Shown: positions 34,212-43,829, counted from the stretch's first letter. The stretch is 64,000 nucleotides of DNA from Chloroflexi bacterium 54-19 (GCA_001898225.1 MKTJ01000056.1:1-64000); one strand, 5' to 3'. The notes: generated by a model not told the origin, from the sequence alone. A program made the numbers and translations.

Positions 34212-36037
34212 TCCAGTTCTCCCTTAACTATGGGTTGTGGTCTCAGCTTACCTTGATGTAATTCCTGGTGACACTTCTTACAGAGCACCATTGTTTTGCG
34301 CTGGCGTTCTATCATTCGTTTCTCCCAGATTTTCTTGGTTGTATCCTTCAAATCTTTAAGTTTACGGATATGGTGAACTTCCATTGGCCCCTGGGCATTG
34401 CCACACCATTCGCAGATGTTAGCCAAAATGCGTTTTCCCAGTTCATTTACGTTCCGGTACTTGAGCGTTTGAGGCAGGCTGTCCGGGTCACGGTAGTTTA
34501 TTATTCCTTTGTTCAATTGGCGCGTAGAGCCGAAGAGTTCGTACTCTTTTACTATGTGGCCTTTATCCCTCAGAAGTACCGAATATCTACCAGGTCCTCT
34601 CTTTAGACTTCGGATAACTTTTCCCATCGTAGTTCTGCGTTTGCAGGCAAGCGTTCTAAAGAAACTGGTATTGGTTAGCTTAAAGACTTTGTTTGCTACA
34701 TTTTTGAGGTTATCGGCTAGAGCGTAGTAGTTGAAGAACCCTCTAACCTCGGAGTTGTAGCACATCAGGATTTCCAGTTCGCTGAGGTTGAATAGTTTTC
34801 TACGATGTCTACCCTTCCAGTGGGTAATATCTCCGTATTCTTTGGCAAATTTTACCGTTTTATCCCGTGGTAACAGCAACCTTAAACTGTAGTTGCCGGT
34901 TCGTTTGGTTATTATTCTACGGGTTTTGGTACGGTACCTTAGAATACGTTGGCCTTTCCATTGTTGCACATCATAACCTAAAAACCTTACTCGCTTCTTA
35001 ACCGGGGTTATTAGCGTTTTTTCTTTGGATAGTTCCAAATTGAGCTCGGTTTTCAGGTAACCTTCTAGCCAGCCCTTTAGGGCAACCGCATCTGCCTTGG
35101 GGCCGATTAGCCCGAACAAGGTATCGTCGGCATAGCGGTAGTAAACCAGCCTGCGGTAATCCGGGTCATTGTTTTGATGAGCGGGTAGTTTGAAGAGTTG
35201 GGAACGTAGCGCTTTGTAAATGTCCCATTTACCAGTTAGTCTGGCTCGCTTTTTGGCCAGGAAAACTTTCTCTGCAAAGTTATGGTAAACCGGACTTATC
35301 TTCATCGCTTTACCTTTGTTGTACTGGTTTATCCTGGCACTAACTGTCTGGTCCAGTTCATTGAGGTAAATGTTACTCAGAATCGGGCTGAGATTACCGC
35401 CTTGCACTGTCCCCGAGAAGGTTTTATGGTATTGCCAATTGTCGTAATAGCCTGCTCGAAGGAGTTGAGAAATGAGGTGCAGGAAACGCTGGTCGGTGAT
35501 GCGCTTACCGAGTATTTTAAGTAAGATTTCGTGGTCTACGTTGTCGAAGAACCCTTTGATGTCTCCTTCTACCCACCAGCGCACTCCGGTTGCTTTGGTT
35601 TTGATCTGATGAATTGCTGTGTGACAACTTCTTCCAGGCCGAAAACCGTGGGAAGCGTTCGAAAAGGTTGGTTCGTAGATGGCTTCCAGGATAAGTTTAA
35701 GGACGGTCATCAGGAGTTTATCCCGGAAACAGGGAACACCAATCGGGCGTTGCCCATTGCCATTGGCTTTAGGTATGTAGACCCGCCGGGCCGGGTGAGG
35801 CTTGTAACTGGAGGCTTTTAGTTCAGAAATGAGACTTTTGATCAATCTCATGCCTGCTCCGTCGATGGTTTTGCCATCAACACCTCTGGACATGTTGCCC
35901 GGAATTGCCGCAATACTCAAATAAGCACTAAACCAGAGCTCTGGATTAAAGAGCTTTTGGAAAAGTTTGTCGAATTTAACCTCTGGTTTGCAACCCATAT
36001 TGCCAAGCATTGTAAGTAGAACTTTGGTCTGTTGCAC
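34205..36037 (-). CDS. ltrA: Group II intron reverse transcriptase/maturase with HNH endonuclease domain
   Basis: The 610-residue protein has the RT-maturase-endonuclease order of group II intron proteins. RT motifs span about 60-370: ASHGFRPGRSCHTAI, GDIKGFFDNVDHE, GTVQGGNLSPILSNIYL and the catalytic YRYADD. The maturase X domain is about 430-500 (SEVRGFFNYYALADNLK). The HNH nuclease is at the C-terminus, with CEWCG, EVHHIRKLKD and LCKKCHQELH. The start is GTG with GAGGAG 6 bases upstream. It promotes splicing and target-primed retrohoming of its host intron. All catalytic motifs are present, so the element may still be mobile. No other complete copy is in the window. Confidence 0.93.
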   Translation of the reverse strand: MQQTKVLLTMLGNMGCKPEVKFDKLFQKLFNPELWFSAYLSIAAIPGNMSRGVDGKTIDGAGMRLIKSLISELKASSYKPHPARRVYIPKANGNGQRPIGVPCFRDKLLMTVLKLILEAIYEPTFSNASHGFRPGRSCHTAIHQIKTKATGVRWWVEGDIKGFFDNVDHEILLKILGKRITDQRFLHLISQLLRAGYYDNWQYHKTFSGTVQGGNLSPILSNIYLNELDQTVSARINQYNKGKAMKISPVYHNFAEKVFLAKKRARLTGKWDIYKALRSQLFKLPAHQNNDPDYRRLVYYRYADDTLFGLIGPKADAVALKGWLEGYLKTELNLELSKEKTLITPVKKRVRFLGYDVQQWKGQRILRYRTKTRRIITKRTGNYSLRLLLPRDKTVKFAKEYGDITHWKGRHRRKLFNLSELEILMCYNSEVRGFFNYYALADNLKNVANKVFKLTNTSFFRTLACKRRTTMGKVIRSLKRGPGRYSVLLRDKGHIVKEYELFGSTRQLNKGIINYRDPDSLPQTLKYRNVNELGKRILANICEWCGNAQGPMEVHHIRKLKDLKDTTKKIWEKRMIERQRKTMVLCKKCHQELHQGKLRPQPIVKGELES

Positions 36038-36856
36038 TTTGTGCTCCTCTGCTTTAACTTACAATAGAAAAACCTGCTGGGCTTCACCTTGTACACGGCT
36101 CTCCCGTGCTCTGAAGGTAGCGCATAGCTTCTACCGATTACTACCCCAGCTCCGTTACCTGCTCTGATATTCAAGTTCTACGACTATAGCCCTTTGTTAG
36201 TGAAGTGAATTTGAGATGAAGGCGTTCAAAGACAGGTAATCTCCGTTTAGTTTTCAGGTCAGACCCATCCGGTTTAGGTCTCCGTTTTGAACCGTTTGGC
36301 CTTTATTGAGGCTGCGTCTTCTGAGTGGGTACGAAAGTCTAGGGGGAGTGACCTCCGTTCAGAAGAGAGTGAGTGCCACCATCGTTCTCACCCGGTGCTT
36401 TGTTACCCCGCTGGGTTCTAGGATTTGGGCAGTATAGCTCTGACCATGCCGGACTTATTCTGAGGAAACGATTGAGGGTGATGGCCCTCGCACTTTCCCC
36501 TTTAATGCCATGCTAGTGTCCCCGCCCGACTTTCGCCGAACAGGTAAGGCACCGAATACCCTCCATTCCCACAGGAGGTGAGGCTTACGCCTCACTGGAA
36601 CCAAAAAACCAATTACGGACGCACCCCCCTCAAATCCACAGTATCAAAACCCAAGTTTATCCATTCCATAAGCCGGTCTGGGCCTGGTTTAAAGAACGAT
36701 TAGCTTAGTTCATTCCGACCCCGAAAATGGTTTTACAGTCGCCTGGCTTCTCTTTACCGCAAAACCTTTTAGGTAGCTAGACCTGGAACTTGTTGGGCCG
36801 TTTGGTGAAGGTTTTAGGCAATATTTCGACCCTCCAAAACCTTCCAACTTAGATAT

Positions 36857-37009
36857 CTATGCCGCGCTCACCAACTCCTTCGGTCCCGGTTTGGCAGGCT
36901 GGGAAGCGGTTGCAGAGGTATTGAACCCTTTGATGATTAGCCAAACCGCCAGAACCATTTCCTGCGCAGCGAAAGGAAGCACCAGCGGAATGTACGCTGA
37001 ACAAGGACC
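36857..37009 (-). pseudogene. DUF4386 gene fragment (C-terminal 50 codons)
   Basis: The minus strand reads PFAAQEMVLAVWLIIKGF and then NTSATASQPAKPGPKELVSAA before a stop at 36857. This parallels LPMLPQEMVMAVWLIVKGFN of the complete DUF4386 gene at 30509-31225 but differs enough to be an old paralogue. The fragment ends at about 37008, where the truncated parB begins on the other strand. Confidence 0.8.
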
Positions 37010-37739
37010 TGCCAGGGAACCAGGTAAATTTGAAATTGTTACCGGTGAGCGGCGTTATTGGGCAGCCCAGATTACCTCTTTAAAGCAGGTACCAGCTATT
37101 GTCGAAATTTTTAGTGATGAAAAGGCCAGGGTTGTTTCTCTAACAGAAAACCTCCAAAGGCGCAACCTTAACTTTAAGGAAGAGGTAGAGTTTCTGGCTC
37201 AACTAAACGAAAGCCGCATCCAGGCAGGCTTTGGCGGTGAATCTGACCTTTCCCGTCTCTTACATAAATCCCGCACCTATATTGCCAAACGCCTTAAAAT
37301 CGCGTCTTTCCCTGATCTGATTGAGCGTGTAAACACTAATCAGATTTCCATCAACCACGCCTATACCGAGGCTGTGGACCTTGAACAATTGCAGTTGCCT
37401 TTTGAAAAGGAGGAAGAAGATAATAAGGAAACAGTTACTGGTGAAAAAATGCACAATGTGTTCCCGGGGAACACTTTTAGCTCAAAAGAGCTACAGTTGC
37501 CGTTTTCAAAAGATGTCCTAATGGAGAAAGCTCAAGTTTTTTCTGAAAGCCAGCCTAAAATTTATACCAGGAGTACTTTTAAGGCCAGAATTGTACCCTT
37601 TAGTCGGGCTAAAGAAGCTTTAAAACTGGTAGAGCAGGACCTTAATAATTTCAAGGAAGAAGAGCGTTCTCAATTAAAACAAGCTCTGGATGAGTTAGAG
37701 CAGGAACTTACCCGGTTTAAAGAATTTTTGGGATCTTAA
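37008..37739 (+). pseudogene. 5'-truncated ParB-family gene (second copy)
   Basis: About 243 codons align with ParB at 61369-62340 from its PAREPGKFEIV onward. The copy includes TGERRYWAAQ, SLTENLQRRNLNFKEEVEF, the helix-turn-helix DLSRLLHKSRTYIAKRLKI, and the tail with MHNVFPGNTFS. The first roughly 87 residues, including the start of the ParB/CTPase domain (IEKLISNPFQVRQDF), are absent. The open frame extends upstream only by running antisense through the DUF4386 fragment (first codons AGWEAVAEVLNPLM), so that N-terminus is not authentic. No partner parA is nearby. It may be non-functional, or still able to bind DNA through its helix-turn-helix if expressed. Confidence 0.85.
37458..37474. 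promoter_or_regulatory. 17-bp palindrome inside the truncated parB (parS-like candidate)
   Basis: GTGTTCCCGGGGAACAC has perfect 8-bp arms around one G. The same sequence lies at the equivalent place in the intact parB (62071-62087). It resembles parS in having TGTT and AACA ends but is 15 bp between those ends, not 16, and has a different core. Confidence 0.45.
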
Positions 37740-38085
37740 ATAACCACAAATATTAACCGGCTTTCTGAAAACCGTAAGCCTTACAAATTTTATCCACCTT
37801 GCTTTTCCTTTTGTCCCACGCTTCCCTTCCAGGGTATAGTCAGACAGACTGTAACCAGTAATAAGCATTCTATCAAGAGTGGCTTGTGTTAAAATAACAG
37901 GAAAGCTGGTCCTCTAACTTGCGAGGGCATTTTTGATGATGACATGGGTTTATAAGGCTTTTCTTTTATAGAAACGATTTGAAATTAATTGGAACATCAA
38001 AATTTTTGAAAGATTTTGTTCTAATTACAAAAAGCCAATCCAACTTTGGAAAACCTGTTAATGTAACGTAATAGGGTTGAAGAGT
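37740..38085. other. Spacer without a gene
   Basis: No coding frame is supported. CCTC at about 37911 and GAGG at about 37923, followed by GCATTTTT, form a weak terminator-like hairpin that could end transcription from the parB remnant. No good promoter for the following sensor kinase was recognised. Confidence 0.4.
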
Positions 38086-41000
38086 ATGCACCTTCCTCGA
38101 ACTATCGGTGTGCTTGTGGGTTATCCGGTATATCGGAGTAACACTCTTTCCCATATTCTCCGCTCTACTTTCCAGGGCATACTCGCTTCGGCAAAAGAGT
38201 ATAACTGCAATATATTAATTGGTTGCGGGTTGGATAGCCCGCTTCACCCCGATCAAAGAATATCTGCGGGACCGGTTCTTTCACCTCAGACTTCCTTTGT
38301 TCCTGTCGGCTCCTGGAATACCGACGGCTTGATTGTACTGCCCTCGGTACGACCCTATTTTTTTTCACAATATTTAGACGAACTAAACTTAAACGGCTTC
38401 CCAATGGTTTTTACCCAGTTGGATAACCGGGGTACTTCGGTTGTTTTAGACAGTATGGGCGGGCTTTTTCAGGCGGTTGAACATCTCTGGCAACACGGGC
38501 ACCGCCGTATCGCTTATATTGCCGGCTTTAAGAATGGTATCGGCGATAGTTTGCTCAGGTTAGAAGGTTTTCGAACAGCTATGAAATCTTTTGGTTCAGT
38601 CGCTGATCCGAACTTGATAGCATATGGTGAGCATTCTGTTAGCGGGGGCCGGGCGGCAATGGCCCAATTACTGAATTATTCCCAGTCCTTTACTGCTTTG
38701 ATAGTCGGAAATTTTGAATCGGCAGTTGGGGCAATGCAGGTTTTGAAAGAGGCCGGCTATCGGGTTCCCGAGGATTTAGCTTTTATCAGTGTTAATGATC
38801 CGGTGGCGGCAGATGCGCAAATTCCTCCTTTCACCACAGTTCACCTTCAAACTTTCGAGCAAGGGTATGAAGCAGTTGATTTGTTGGTTAAAACCATTGA
38901 AGGGAACCCGCCCGTACCTAAAACAGTGCAAATACCGGCGCAACTTGTAATAAGGCGATCTTGTGGTTGCCAGCCTTACCAATCCGAAGGAGTAAAAATA
39001 GTTTCTCCGCCCTTAGCACCCGCAGCTATAACTGAGCCGGTTATGACAAAATCACAACTGGCTAACCTGATGACCCGGGCGGCCCAGGCAAAATCTTACC
39101 GGCTAAACCAACAAGAGCTTACCCGCTGGTTTCTTTTACTTATAGATTCTTTTTTAATGAGCGCAGGGAATGGTAGTGAGGCTTCTTTTCTAACTACCCT
39201 GTTAGATATATTACATTATGTGCAAACAGTTGGGGATGGACCATATCTACTTCAAAGTGCAGTTTCGGTGCTTACCCAGTTCTACAGCACCTTGACCATC
39301 AATCCTGATGATCCGGGCTCCATAGAATTTGGCTACCAACTGATTGACAAAGCACGCCAGGTGATAATTGAACATGAGCGGCAATACGAAGCGCTCTCGC
39401 TGGTGGAACTTCAAGCGGTCGCGGACCGGTTTGGTACAATGACCGCCCAGTTGTTAGCAGCTTCAAACCCGGCCCAGGTACTAAAAATTCTCGAAACCTC
39501 CCTGCCTGATGTCGGTATCCAGGATTTTCAAATTGCCATGTTTGAACCTCTTCAAGAAGACGAAGAAGATGACGACATAGTAGGTAAGAGTACCTTATTG
39601 GCCCTTGATCCCTCATCAGCAGGGTTAAAATACCGCCCCTTTCTTACCCGGTCCTTCCCTCCTGGCGACCTTTACCCCGCCGGTGAACCGTATTCCCTGC
39701 TACTAACCCCTTTAATGTTGCAAGAAAAGCAGATAGGTTTTATTGCCTATGATACGGGTAATATAGATTTATGCGGCGCAATTACCAGGAATGTTTCAGC
39801 GGCCCTTTTAAATTGCAAACTTTATAATGAAGCCGCTGACGGCCGCAAGCTGGCCGAAGAAGCCGATCAACTCAAGACAAAATTCCTGTCAATGGTCAGC
39901 CACGAGTTACGTTCTCCGCTGAGCGTGATCGTTGGCCTGAGCGAACTGATTTTGCGCGAACACTCCGAGGGAAAACCGGCCCCCCGCCAGGACCTTGAAA
40001 GGATCAACGCCAGCGCCCAGCACCTGGGACTTTTAATCAGAGATGTGTTGGACCTGAGCACCAACCAGGCCGGTCAACTGCGGCTTTCCCTCGAACCCGT
40101 AAATTTAGTAGAAGCCCTTCAACCGGTCCTCGTTACGGTAGGACAACTGGCCCGTGATAAAGGTCTTAGCTGGCAGCTTACCATACCTGATCAGCCGGCA
40201 ATGGTACTCGGGGACCGCACCCGTCTGCGTCAGGTTGTCCTCAATTTAGTCAGTAACGCTATTAAGTTCACGGCTAACGGTAGCATAAAGTTGGTTGTTG
40301 AAATAACCGGTGAGCAAGTTTCCGTGTGGGTGAGGGACACTGGCATTGGCATATCCTCGGCGGAACAAAATAGTATTTTTGATGAATTTAGCCAATCTGA
40401 GAGAACCGCCAGCCGCGGATACGGTGGGTTTGGCCTGGGTCTCGCGATCAGCCGTCACCTGGTCGAGCTGCACGGCGGTACCATAAATGTAAGTTCCTCT
40501 GGCGTGGAAGGTGAAGGCGCCACCTTCTGGTTCACCTTACCTCTGCTTGAGCAGCAAGAAGCCACCGAATCGGCGCAACCTGGCCGGCCTCTCGTAGTTG
40601 TAGTAACAAACGAAACCAATAGCAAAAACATCGAAGGAATAAAAGTGGCCTTACATTCGCAAGACCTGGAAGTGGTAGTTTATCCTCCCGCTGAAATGGC
40701 TCAATGGCAGCTTCGCCTGGCGGCTGCGCCACCGGAGGCTATTCTTGTCGATCAAAGATTAAGTGCAACAGCAGGGTGGGACGTTTTCCGGGGCTTGCAA
40801 AACTATCCCGCAACCCAGAATATACCTGCTTTTTCATTTTCCTGGCCTGGTACGGTTGATAGCTCTTTAGTCATAAAGTTGGGTCACAGCGGCCCATCAC
40901 TCGATCTGGCCCAGTTCAAGCAGCTATTGAGCGCCCCGCCAGTCGCGACACCGGCCTTTCCAACCATCTTGATGGTTGACGATGACTTGAGTATCCTTGA

Positions 41001-41679
41001 AATGTACACCCGCCTGGTTCAATCAACTATCCCAAATTGCAATATTTCTTACGCTCATAATGGGCTTCAGGCTGTAAAATTTGTGCAAAACCGGCGGCCG
41101 GACCTGATATTGCTTGATTTGATGATGCCGGAGTTGGATGGCTTTGGTACCCTGGAAGTACTCAGAGGAAACCCTGCGACCCGTGATATTCCTGTTATTG
41201 TACTCAGTGACAGAGCCCTGACTGAAGAGGAAATGGGGCGACTAAATCAACAAAGCGTAGTAATGGTACTTGAGAAGGGTGTAATCAGCGCTGAGGAAAC
41301 CATAACCCAGCTAGGGAAAGTTTTGGATCGTACCAACCGCCCCGGTTCTGCGCCGCAACTACTGGTTCGCCGGGCCATTGCTTATATCCACGCTAATTTT
41401 GCTCAACCGATTACTCGTGAACTTTTAGCCCAATATCTCTCGGTAAATGAAAATTATCTCTCCACCTGTTTTCAACAAGAAACCGGCATTAGCCCTTTGA
41501 CCTTTCTCAACCGGTTCCGGATTAAAAAAGCCTGTGAGTTGTTAGAGCAGCCTGACCAGACCGTAACGGAGGTTGCTCTGGCAGTAGGCTTCTCGGATAT
41601 TGGTTATTTCAGCCGAGTTTTCCAACGTGAGGTTGGAAAATCGCCAAGCGCCTACCGGCGAAGTCACCGATTACATTAA
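38086..41679 (+). CDS. LacI-type sensor / histidine kinase / receiver / AraC one-protein regulatory hybrid
   Basis: From the ATG at 38086 the protein has 1197 residues. Residues 1-305 form a periplasmic-binding-protein-like fold of LacI type without the LacI helix-turn-helix (IGVLVGYPVYRSN, GHRRIAYIAG, VPEDLAFISVND). A helical/GAF-like linker follows, then a HisKA-HATPase kinase with H606 in SMVSHELRSP, the N box (LNLVSNAIKFT) and G boxes (DTGIGIS, GFGLGLAISRH). A degenerate receiver (about 835-945) precedes a true receiver (about 960-1080) with the DDD pocket and D1011 in LILLDLMMPE. The C-terminus is an AraC helix-turn-helix pair (FSRVFQREVGKSPSAYR). No signal peptide or transmembrane helix is seen, so it should sense a cytosolic sugar and control the operon downstream. 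In Bacteroides HTCS proteins the sensor is periplasmic instead. A TTG three codons upstream is an alternative start. Confidence 0.88.
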   Translation: MHLPRTIGVLVGYPVYRSNTLSHILRSTFQGILASAKEYNCNILIGCGLDSPLHPDQRISAGPVLSPQTSFVPVGSWNTDGLIVLPSVRPYFFSQYLDELNLNGFPMVFTQLDNRGTSVVLDSMGGLFQAVEHLWQHGHRRIAYIAGFKNGIGDSLLRLEGFRTAMKSFGSVADPNLIAYGEHSVSGGRAAMAQLLNYSQSFTALIVGNFESAVGAMQVLKEAGYRVPEDLAFISVNDPVAADAQIPPFTTVHLQTFEQGYEAVDLLVKTIEGNPPVPKTVQIPAQLVIRRSCGCQPYQSEGVKIVSPPLAPAAITEPVMTKSQLANLMTRAAQAKSYRLNQQELTRWFLLLIDSFLMSAGNGSEASFLTTLLDILHYVQTVGDGPYLLQSAVSVLTQFYSTLTINPDDPGSIEFGYQLIDKARQVIIEHERQYEALSLVELQAVADRFGTMTAQLLAASNPAQVLKILETSLPDVGIQDFQIAMFEPLQEDEEDDDIVGKSTLLALDPSSAGLKYRPFLTRSFPPGDLYPAGEPYSLLLTPLMLQEKQIGFIAYDTGNIDLCGAITRNVSAALLNCKLYNEAADGRKLAEEADQLKTKFLSMVSHELRSPLSVIVGLSELILREHSEGKPAPRQDLERINASAQHLGLLIRDVLDLSTNQAGQLRLSLEPVNLVEALQPVLVTVGQLARDKGLSWQLTIPDQPAMVLGDRTRLRQVVLNLVSNAIKFTANGSIKLVVEITGEQVSVWVRDTGIGISSAEQNSIFDEFSQSERTASRGYGGFGLGLAISRHLVELHGGTINVSSSGVEGEGATFWFTLPLLEQQEATESAQPGRPLVVVVTNETNSKNIEGIKVALHSQDLEVVVYPPAEMAQWQLRLAAAPPEAILVDQRLSATAGWDVFRGLQNYPATQNIPAFSFSWPGTVDSSLVIKLGHSGPSLDLAQFKQLLSAPPVATPAFPTILMVDDDLSILEMYTRLVQSTIPNCNISYAHNGLQAVKFVQNRRPDLILLDLMMPELDGFGTLEVLRGNPATRDIPVIVLSDRALTEEEMGRLNQQSVVMVLEKGVISAEETITQLGKVLDRTNRPGSAPQLLVRRAIAYIHANFAQPITRELLAQYLSVNENYLSTCFQQETGISPLTFLNRFRIKKACELLEQPDQTVTEVALAVGFSDIGYFSRVFQREVGKSPSAYRRSHRLH

Positions 41680-41864
41680 GAATTGCTATTTCGTGCGGTT
41701 CAGCTTGGTTGCGGATAACCATGTTTCACCTTTTCCTATTACACTCAAGATCAACTTCTTTTTTACTACCTGTATTACTCCTTAAATTAACTATACTGAG
41801 TTTTGTGCAAGTGAAACTGAGATTTGTCCAAGACAGTTAGGTTTTTATCTGGCACTATGTGTCT

Positions 41865-42245
41865 ATGGACACACAACGCTTATCTTACCTTCTATTATTA
41901 GAAGATGAACCACAATTTAAATATCTAATTCAGCGTTATGCCGTCAGAAGCGGGTTAGAGCTGCTGAATACTTCAAAAGACAGCGAAATCTTACCGCTGG
42001 CTATGCAGTGGCAACCGAAAGCGGTTATTGTGGATATTGACACGCCTGGCCTGGATATTGCTAAAGTGCTGGGCGAATTGCGCTCAGATACGATAGCCCG
42101 GCAAATTCCAATCATTGTGTGTTCTTCGTCCGAGGTGACCCTTAACAGGTGGGGGTTGGAAGTTGACGGCAGTTGGCTTAAGCCGGTACTGTACGACGAT
42201 TTCACGAATACTCTTGCCGATATTGGGATTTATACAACTACTTAA
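41865..42245 (+). CDS. Stand-alone response-regulator receiver domain
   Basis: About 126 residues form a CheY-like receiver: acidic pair in LLEDEP, phosphoacceptor Asp in AVIVDIDTPGLD (about residue 57), Ser in IIVCSSSE and Lys in SWLKPV. There is no output domain. An in-frame GTG at 41859 is a possible earlier start; neither has a clear ribosome-binding site. It lies between the hybrid kinase and the ABC operon, so it may accept phosphate from the upstream kinase and act as a phosphate sink or relay. Confidence 0.75.
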   Translation: MDTQRLSYLLLLEDEPQFKYLIQRYAVRSGLELLNTSKDSEILPLAMQWQPKAVIVDIDTPGLDIAKVLGELRSDTIARQIPIIVCSSSEVTLNRWGLEVDGSWLKPVLYDDFTNTLADIGIYTTT

Positions 42246-42312
42246 CCTAACAGACAAATAAAACCTAACGCCTTTTGTCAAAAAAACTAAATTCTGGTTA
42301 TTAACGTCTCTG

Positions 42313-42344
42313 TTGACAGGTACGTTTTGAAAGGTAATACCTGT
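42313..42344 (+). promoter_or_regulatory. Putative promoter/operator of the ABC transporter operon
   Basis: TTGACA at 42313-42318 is a perfect -35 hexamer; a poor -10 (TAATAC, 42335-42340) follows at 16 bp. An inverted repeat, ACAGGTA (42316-42322) with TACCTGT (42338-42344), overlaps the promoter and may be the binding site of the AraC output domain or another regulator. Confidence 0.4.
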
Positions 42345-42387
42345 TCAAGCTAAGTTTGCTATACCAATTTTCAAGGAGGAGAAGAGT

Positions 42388-43827
42388 ATGTCTGAGGAGA
42401 CAGCTAAAAGATTGAACCGGCGTAGATTTATCGCCTTGACCGGCGGCGCTTTAACGGCTGCCGCTATACTCGCCGCCTGCGGCGATAACACGCCCACTTC
42501 CGGCACTGTGGCGACTACCGCAGCTACCAATGCTACTACGGCCGCCAGCGCTGCCACTACCGCCGCCGGTGCTGCTACTACCGCTGCCACAACCGCGGCT
42601 TCGGCCACTACGGCTGCGGCTAATGTAGCCCCGAATGGCATAAAACTGGTCTTACTGAACCAGTCGCGCGGCCAGGCCGCGGCCCTGGAAGCCCTCGCCA
42701 AGACCTATCTGGCTCAAACCGGCGTCGAAGTCACCATTAACACAGCCGGCCCCACCGATTACCTCCAGAAGTTACAGGCCAGCTCCCAATCCGGTGACAT
42801 GCCCGATATGTACTCTGCCCTGGCTAAATACAACGATATGGCTCCGTATTACAAAGCCGGTTGGGCCATGAATTTGCAACCGGAAATGGACAAAGGCTGG
42901 AGCAAAAACTTCTCCTCCTCGGTGCTCAAGCAGATAACCTGGAAGGAGGGCAACCCTCAGGGCCTCCAACCGGGGATTTACGGGGCCCCTTGGGAGATAA
43001 ATACCTATGCCGTTCTGGGTAACCCGACCATCTTTAAGAAAGCCGGACTGGACCTGAGTACGCCACCGGCGACCATGCCTGAATTCATTGACCAGTTGAA
43101 GAAGATTAATAATTCGAAGAGCGCCCCGTTCTTGCTGGCTTCCTCGAATACGGCTCTGTTCATCCAGCATTATGTCTCTAACTTTTTAACCGATGACGAG
43201 ATCAGCCAGACCTTCGGCGGTAAGCTACCCTGGAAGTCCGATGCCTGGCGAAATGCCCTGCAACTTATCGTTGACCTGCGCGACGCCGGGGCTATCGCCA
43301 ATAACGCCCTGCCTACCGGTTCAAGCGATAACGCCACCGGCGAGAAGGAATTCTTTAACGTGCAGGATCTTGCTACTTACTACGACAGCGCCGTAAGCAT
43401 TTCGGTAGCAAAAACGACTGCCCCTGACTTCACCACCTTTATTTCATTTCCGCTTCCAAAGGCCGGCAACGGCAAACTCGAACCTCGCTCAGTCGGCGGC
43501 TTTGGTAGAGGCATGGCGATCAACCCGAAAGGTAAGCACCCCGATGAGGCGCTGAAATTCATTAAATGGATGACTGATCCGGCTCAAGAGAAGCAAATGT
43601 TTGATACGGTTCCTTTGCTTCCGGCCAATCCCAACGCCTTAGATACGTCGAAGCTTTCCCCGCAGGTAACCGGGTTCTCCTCGCTTGTCGATAAGACCCA
43701 GGTTATAAGCAACCCTCTAAAGGCGCAGGTGAACGAAGCGATGCAAAAAGGCATTCAGAGCCTGGTTCTCAAGGAGAAGAGTGTTGACCAGGTTCTCGAC
43801 GACCTGGAAGCAGCTCAAAGGAGTTAG
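42388..43827 (+). CDS. ABC sugar transporter, substrate-binding lipoprotein (Tat-exported)
   Basis: The 479-residue protein is a family 1 extracellular solute-binding protein (MalE-like). It has a twin-arginine signal (RRRF at 11-14), a lipobox LAAC with lipidated C31, and an Ala/Thr-rich tether (about 35-80). The mature domain starts near IKLVLLNQSRG. The family pattern includes EAYKAL-like LEALAKTYLAQTGVEVTI and, at the end, PDEALKFIKWMTDPAQEKQM. A strong AAGGAGGAG precedes the ATG. Together with the next two permeases it forms an importer for a sugar or oligosaccharide. No ATP-binding subunit is encoded here; such systems often share an MsmK-type ATPase encoded elsewhere. Confidence 0.93.
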   Translation: MSEETAKRLNRRRFIALTGGALTAAAILAACGDNTPTSGTVATTAATNATTAASAATTAAGAATTAATTAASATTAAANVAPNGIKLVLLNQSRGQAAALEALAKTYLAQTGVEVTINTAGPTDYLQKLQASSQSGDMPDMYSALAKYNDMAPYYKAGWAMNLQPEMDKGWSKNFSSSVLKQITWKEGNPQGLQPGIYGAPWEINTYAVLGNPTIFKKAGLDLSTPPATMPEFIDQLKKINNSKSAPFLLASSNTALFIQHYVSNFLTDDEISQTFGGKLPWKSDAWRNALQLIVDLRDAGAIANNALPTGSSDNATGEKEFFNVQDLATYYDSAVSISVAKTTAPDFTTFISFPLPKAGNGKLEPRSVGGFGRGMAINPKGKHPDEALKFIKWMTDPAQEKQMFDTVPLLPANPNALDTSKLSPQVTGFSSLVDKTQVISNPLKAQVNEAMQKGIQSLVLKEKSVDQVLDDLEAAQRS

Positions 43828-43829
43828 TG

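Larger units (their letters stand above)
34117..36624 (-). mobile_element. Group II intron (about 2.5 kb) with RT-maturase
   Basis: On the minus strand the 5' boundary is GTGCGTCCGTAATTGG beginning at 36624, matching the GUGYG start of group II introns. The RT gene lies in domain IV, and domains V and VI follow at 34117-34211. The 3' end is CCTACCCTAC at 34117, ending in AC. The exon junction would be GAGGGG before and GATAGCAAAAATAGG after. On the plus strand the flanks join in frame to a possible degenerate reading frame ending FHKPVWAWFKERLA at about 36704, so the intron is antisense to it. Confidence 0.85.

Noticed and set aside
36891-37007. First 39 codons of the frame running into the truncated parB as a real N-terminus
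   Set aside because: They are the antisense of a DUF4386 C-terminus and do not match ParB.
38086-39000. LacI-family transcriptional repressor
   Set aside because: The LacI DNA-binding helix-turn-helix is missing and the domain is fused to a histidine kinase.
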